Below, piece by piece: positions 38,297 through 41,452 of a DNA stretch of 41,452 bases. The notes beneath the pieces are model-generated. The model was not told the origin of the DNA and searched no databases. It was given only the letters and a program-made list of their open reading frames with translations. The translations under genes and the position numbers were made by a program. The DNA comes from a virus: the IMG/VR virus record IMGVR_UViG_3300047483_000438, positions 1 through 41,452 of that record, one strand, 5' to 3'. Position 1 is the stretch's first letter. Each line of letters opens with the position of its first letter.

Positions 38297-38325
38297 ATTA
38301 TATGTTAGATTAAGTAGTTTGTCAA
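38297..38325 (-). promoter_or_regulatory. Perfect consensus sigma70 promoter of the minus-strand operon
   Basis: On the minus strand TTGACA (38325-38320) and TATAAT (38302-38297) with a 17-base spacer. The start point would be about 38290, just before the SD of the gene ending at 38278. Unlike four plus-strand promoters, the spacer lacks the AAATT/AATTT repeat. Confidence 0.9.
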
Positions 38326-38335
38326 GGATTAACAA

Positions 38336-39283
38336 TTAACTAATTGTTACTGAGCCCCAAGTATTGGATAAAAATGTTGTTTCTGGATAAATTACATCTA
38401 CTCTGTGGTTTACTGTAATGTTAATGGTATCATCTGCATAAGATGGGCTTTGAGCGCCAGAAAATAGCACTAAATTCAGATTCATTGTTGTACCGTTATC
38501 TGCATACGAACCTTGTGCTCCGTTTGTCTTATAACTAAAGCCTAATTGGTCATTGGTGTATGCAGCTGTTGTGCTGGTAATACTAACAATGTTTGCATTA
38601 GATGTAGTTGCAGCATAGTAACCAGAAGTTGTGCTGTTTGCATTTAAAGTACCGCTTGTACCTGTACGGCCTGAACTGTTGCCGCCCAAAACCTTACAAC
38701 TTTTAAAGTTTGTATTTGCTAATGTAACTAAACTACCGCTGCGATTAGTACCGTCACCATTGGTTACACTAATTACAACAAAGTTTAATTGGCCACCGGC
38801 ATTAAAGAAATATCTTGCTTGGTCTGCGCTGGCAAATGTAGCTGTTCTTGTTATGTTAAAAGTAACAGCACTGGTATTGGCTACGGCTGTAAAATTAGGA
38901 CTATATGTACTACCGGTAGTAGTAGTGCCAGCACCGGCACCAAAACCAAATCTGTTTGTGTAAGCTGTAGTTAGGTTAGTACTAAACAATACATTGGCAT
39001 TAATTGTTGCGCCTGCTGTTACAGTACCAATATTAGTAAATGCAACACCGTCTTGGTGTTTACGCACAGCATTAAGTGTGTTAATAAATGTTGTCCATTG
39101 TGTGGCTGTGACAAGATCTGTCACAGCAGTTACATTACTAACTCGATTTTGACCATATCCAGCACTTCCATTGCCGCCGCCCCATACCGTATTCAATTCA
39201 CCGCTGACATTGGCTCCCAAGTTTCCACCTGCAAACCCATTGTAGTCTGCTGCTAAAATTGTACTGCCTGCTGAATATGTCAT
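38336..39283 (-). CDS. Virion structural / tail-fibre protein
   Basis: 315 residues, rich in Thr, Ser, Asn, Ala and Gly, without Trp-Cys catalytic patterns. It begins MTYSAGSTILAADYNGFAG and soon has VWGGGNGSAGYGQ, an N-terminal block I associate with structural proteins of marine T4-like phages. The rest is repetitive beta structure (TTSNANIVSITSTTAAY). Its stop lies inside the inverted repeat AACAATT/AATTGTT, which might act as a weak terminator. A tail or baseplate location is inference. Confidence 0.75.
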   Translation of the reverse strand: MTYSAGSTILAADYNGFAGGNLGANVSGELNTVWGGGNGSAGYGQNRVSNVTAVTDLVTATQWTTFINTLNAVRKHQDGVAFTNIGTVTAGATINANVLFSTNLTTAYTNRFGFGAGAGTTTTGSTYSPNFTAVANTSAVTFNITRTATFASADQARYFFNAGGQLNFVVISVTNGDGTNRSGSLVTLANTNFKSCKVLGGNSSGRTGTSGTLNANSTTSGYYAATTSNANIVSITSTTAAYTNDQLGFSYKTNGAQGSYADNGTTMNLNLVLFSGAQSPSYADDTINITVNHRVDVIYPETTFLSNTWGSVTIS

Positions 39284-39296
39284 TGTTTGTCTCTTG

Positions 39297-39515
39297 TTAA
39301 CTTATTCTATTTACTAGGTTTGACGACAATAGAATTAATTTTGTTTCGGGGTCGCTCAAAAGAGTTTCAAGCTGCTCTTTGGTAACTTGTCTTTTTTGTG
39401 GGGGGAATGCTTGTGACGAACAATCGTCGATCTCAACTGGGTGTGTGTAATGATCTTCAACACCTTTTACATCAATGTAAATGTCAAATATATCGCCGTT
39501 TTTAACTACTCTCAT
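39297..39515 (-). CDS. Small protein in the tail-fibre locus
   Basis: 72 residues from ATG 39515, which overlaps the stop of the previous gene (TAATG) and has GGTGGGG upstream. N-terminal strand MRVVKNGDIFDIYIDV, then an acidic middle and a Lys/Gln/Leu helix (TKEQLETLLSDPETKL). It sits between two fibre genes and could be a small chaperone or linker; nothing proves this. Confidence 0.6.
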   Translation of the reverse strand: MRVVKNGDIFDIYIDVKGVEDHYTHPVEIDDCSSQAFPPQKRQVTKEQLETLLSDPETKLILLSSNLVNRIS

Positions 39516-40306
39516 TAATAACCCCACCAAATAAAGACTGCGCCTTGGGCTCCAGAAGCTGCACCTGCTGAACAGTTATACTCAAAGCATCGATCGCCTT
39601 GGAAAGCACCGCCACCGCCGCCACCCCCGCCATAAGTATAGCTGGTTGCTGTTTGGCCACCAACAGAATTACCAACTGCGCCGTAACCGGCTGCACCACT
39701 GGTCAAAATAGAACCAAGTGCTAGGCCAACTGTTGTGTTAATGGTATAAGCGTTTCCTCCGCCACCACCGGTATAAGTGTCAGACAGCGCAGCTGAGCCG
39801 CCAGTGGGTGATAACAACTGAGTTCCCGTTGATGCTGAACCTGCGGAGCTTGAAGATCCATCTGGAGCAACGCCACCACCACTTCCACCAGTTGCCGCAG
39901 CTTTTAATACACCACCCACAGTCACACTGGTTGTTCCTCCGGTGCCGCCATTGCTACCGCCAGAGTAAACACCATCTCTTGCTCCACCGGCACTGCCAGC
40001 TGAGCCAATGGAAATAGTAATGGTTTCACCGGGAACAACTGGTATGTTCAGCGCATACGCTTTCCCGCCGGCGCCCCCGCCGGCGCCACCGGTATTGTAT
40101 CCAGACCATGCAGCGACTCGACCAGTAGCGCCACCGCCACCACCCCCACCACCAATAACCAAAACATTAATGAAATTTCCTGAAGTTAAGGGTAATGTAT
40201 ATGATGTACCGGCTGTTAAAATACCGCTGTTTCCAGCAACCAAACTACCTGCAGCATAGCCATAACCTCTTGCTGTTCCTGATCCAAATGTTGTAAGTAT
40301 TGGCAT
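39515..40306 (-). CDS. Glycine-rich tail-fibre / adhesin protein
   Basis: 263 residues. After about 45 residues come INVLVIGGGGGGGG, GGAGGGAGGKAY, and later TGGSGGG, TGGGGGNAY, TYGGGGGGGGAF: Gly runs separated by short hydrophobic strands. This is the layout of phage glycine-rich adhesins, in which polyglycine-II helices pack together and exposed loops bind the host. It ends QGAVFIWWGY, a typical closing segment. Gly-run number may vary by slippage. Receptor unknown. Confidence 0.8.
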   Translation of the reverse strand: MPILTTFGSGTARGYGYAAGSLVAGNSGILTAGTSYTLPLTSGNFINVLVIGGGGGGGGATGRVAAWSGYNTGGAGGGAGGKAYALNIPVVPGETITISIGSAGSAGGARDGVYSGGSNGGTGGTTSVTVGGVLKAAATGGSGGGVAPDGSSSSAGSASTGTQLLSPTGGSAALSDTYTGGGGGNAYTINTTVGLALGSILTSGAAGYGAVGNSVGGQTATSYTYGGGGGGGGAFQGDRCFEYNCSAGAASGAQGAVFIWWGY

Positions 40307-40312
40307 AATATA

Positions 40313-41452
40313 TTAAGCGTATCTAACTTGTGATCCCAGTACTGTGAATGTAGCAGACGCAGTTTTGATTGCAGTAAATGTATAAGCAACTACACCACTT
40401 GTGTAAGATGTTGTAGGACTAGATCCATTTACATACTTAGGTGTAACTGTACTTCCATCGATTTGAACAACGTTTGGTACAAATCCAGAAGCGCCAACTG
40501 ACAATAATAAAGCAACAGTCACCGATTGTCCAGTAGACATCACTGAATTCAATGAAGTAGAACTGTTACCGCGAATATTCAATGTAATGTTTGCAGCTAT
40601 ATTACCTGTATAATATTGAACTGCTTGTGTTAGTACATCAAAGTTAGTAGTTGATGAAGGAGCTGAGCCAGTTACGGTAGCTGTTTCATACATGGCCATG
40701 ATATTTGTAGGTGTGGCCAGTGTGCCAGCACTTATACTTGCGGTAGTTATTGTGGCATTTGTAATAGTTGTATTAGCAATTGTTCCGCTGTTAACTGTTA
40801 TATTAGAAATAGTAGCATTAGTGATTGCTATGTTTGTATCTAATTTGGCACTTGTAACAGTACTGTTAACAAGCTGTGATCCGTTAACTGTGCCCAATAA
40901 GTAAGCACCACTTACATTACCTGTAGTAGAAAACCCGCCAGCATTAACATTGCTGGTCACGGTTAGTGTGCCACTTATAGTGCCATTGGTAAAGTTTATG
41001 CCTGATGCTGTTAGGTTGCCAGCAATGTTAGCATATCCGCCAACCCAAATATTACCACCAATACCTGCACCACCAGTTACACGCAATGCACCTGTTGCAG
41101 TATTGCTTGCCACAGCACTTGATGTAGTAATTAAATAGGCACTAGTTGTTAGATTACCAGAAGCTGCCAACACATTAGGCACGGTTACTTGACCAGTTGA
41201 ACCAGTAATTGCAATGGCATTAGCTACAGTACCACCAATATTAGCACGGATAGAAATATCGCCGTTGTTAATACTATTATCAAGGTTTACTCTACTAGAG
41301 CTTATGCTCAATGCCGCAGTATTGGCAGTGCCAACAGTAAGACCTGTGTCAGAATTAATATAAACAGGCAAATTAAATGTTGTAGTTACTGCACCTGCAT
41401 CTGTTCTTGCGTAATTTGCTGCAGCAACATTACCCAGGCCGCTGGCATCACT
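40313..41452 (-). CDS. Tail-fibre protein with Asn/Thr/Gly repeats, 5'-truncated by window
   Basis: At least 379 residues; the frame is open to the right edge, so the N-terminus is missing and the TTG at 41371 is only an internal codon. Repetitive short beta elements dominate: GNLTTSAYLITTSSAV, GALRVTGGAGIGGNIWVGG, ATISNITVNSGTIANT. A distinct C-terminal domain (about the last 140 residues) has NITLNIRGNSSTSLNS and SVTVALLLS. This is the style of long fibre or structural proteins of marine phages. Direct neighbour of the Gly-rich adhesin. Confidence 0.78.
   Translation of the reverse strand, partial: SDASGLGNVAAANYARTDAGAVTTTFNLPVYINSDTGLTVGTANTAALSISSSRVNLDNSINNGDISIRANIGGTVANAIAITGSTGQVTVPNVLAASGNLTTSAYLITTSSAVASNTATGALRVTGGAGIGGNIWVGGYANIAGNLTASGINFTNGTISGTLTVTSNVNAGGFSTTGNVSGAYLLGTVNGSQLVNSTVTSAKLDTNIAITNATISNITVNSGTIANTTITNATITTASISAGTLATPTNIMAMYETATVTGSAPSSTTNFDVLTQAVQYYTGNIAANITLNIRGNSSTSLNSVMSTGQSVTVALLLSVGASGFVPNVVQIDGSTVTPKYVNGSSPTTSYTSGVVAYTFTAIKTASATFTVLGSQVRYA

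Noticed and set aside
39808-40259. Plus-strand His/Leu- and Pro-rich frames
   Set aside because: They are the complement of the Gly-rich fibre codons; composition alone explains the open frames.
1-41452. tRNA genes, insertion sequences, integrase or attachment sites
   Set aside because: None was recognised by eye on either strand. Absence was not tested with a covariance or profile search.

Overview
The window is one dense stretch of a tailed-phage genome (Caudoviricetes), most likely a T4-like myovirus from an aquatic setting. Support comes from the mix of genes: a flap-endonuclease/RNase H-type nuclease, dihydrofolate reductase, thymidylate synthase, dCMP deaminase, a carbamoyltransferase, repeat-rich tail-fibre proteins, one exact T4-type late promoter element, and many short genes that resemble hypothetical genes of cyanophages and other marine T4-like phages. 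That resemblance is from memory; no search was run. I saw no tRNA, rRNA, CRISPR array or insertion sequence. The host cannot be named. Several sigma70-type promoters and strong Shine-Dalgarno (SD) sites suggest an ordinary bacterium.

Layout. 1-3.8 kb (+): end of the nuclease gene, then small conserved hypotheticals with their own promoters. 3.8-6.9 kb (+): a MoxR-like AAA+ ATPase and a VWA/HExxH metallopeptidase-like partner. 4.99-14.4 kb (+): a long tandem array of tiny genes (59-142 codons), at least 22 of which end in the same C-terminal motif (hydrophobic-x-F-x-L-[RK]-W-[SAL]). In most of them the DNA coding for that motif also holds the SD site, stop and start of the next gene. The array includes a lipoprotein with an HExxH motif, a recent duplication, an out-of-frame chimera and a member cut by an in-frame TAG. 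14.4-18.5 kb (+): a second promoter-led block of conserved T4-like small genes ending in DHFR and thymidylate synthase. 18.5-21.5 kb (+): SGNH-type hydrolase, NAD-dependent sugar epimerase and DegT-type aminotransferase, probably for sugar synthesis.

At 21.45 kb the coding strand flips and two convergent genes overlap by 20 bp. 38.3-21.4 kb (-): one tightly coupled operon behind a perfect consensus sigma70 promoter. In transcription order it holds a small conserved gene, two glycosyltransferase-like genes, a hypothetical, a third glycosyltransferase-like gene, six consecutive radical SAM genes of two N-terminal subtypes, a conserved partner protein, a 33-residue ORF, a carbamoyltransferase, dCMP deaminase, a protein with three glycosyltransferase-like repeats, and a possible ADP-ribosyltransferase. 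41.45-38.3 kb (-): tail-fibre or adhesin genes, the first running off the window.

How it fits together. DHFR, ThyA and dCMP deaminase complete a dCMP-dUMP-dTMP route. The glycosyltransferase/radical SAM/carbamoyltransferase operon beside the tail-fibre genes looks like a decoration system for DNA, a surface glycan or the fibre itself; the substrate is unknown. The two strongest candidates for undescribed biology are the motif-linked small-gene array and the six-gene radical SAM block.
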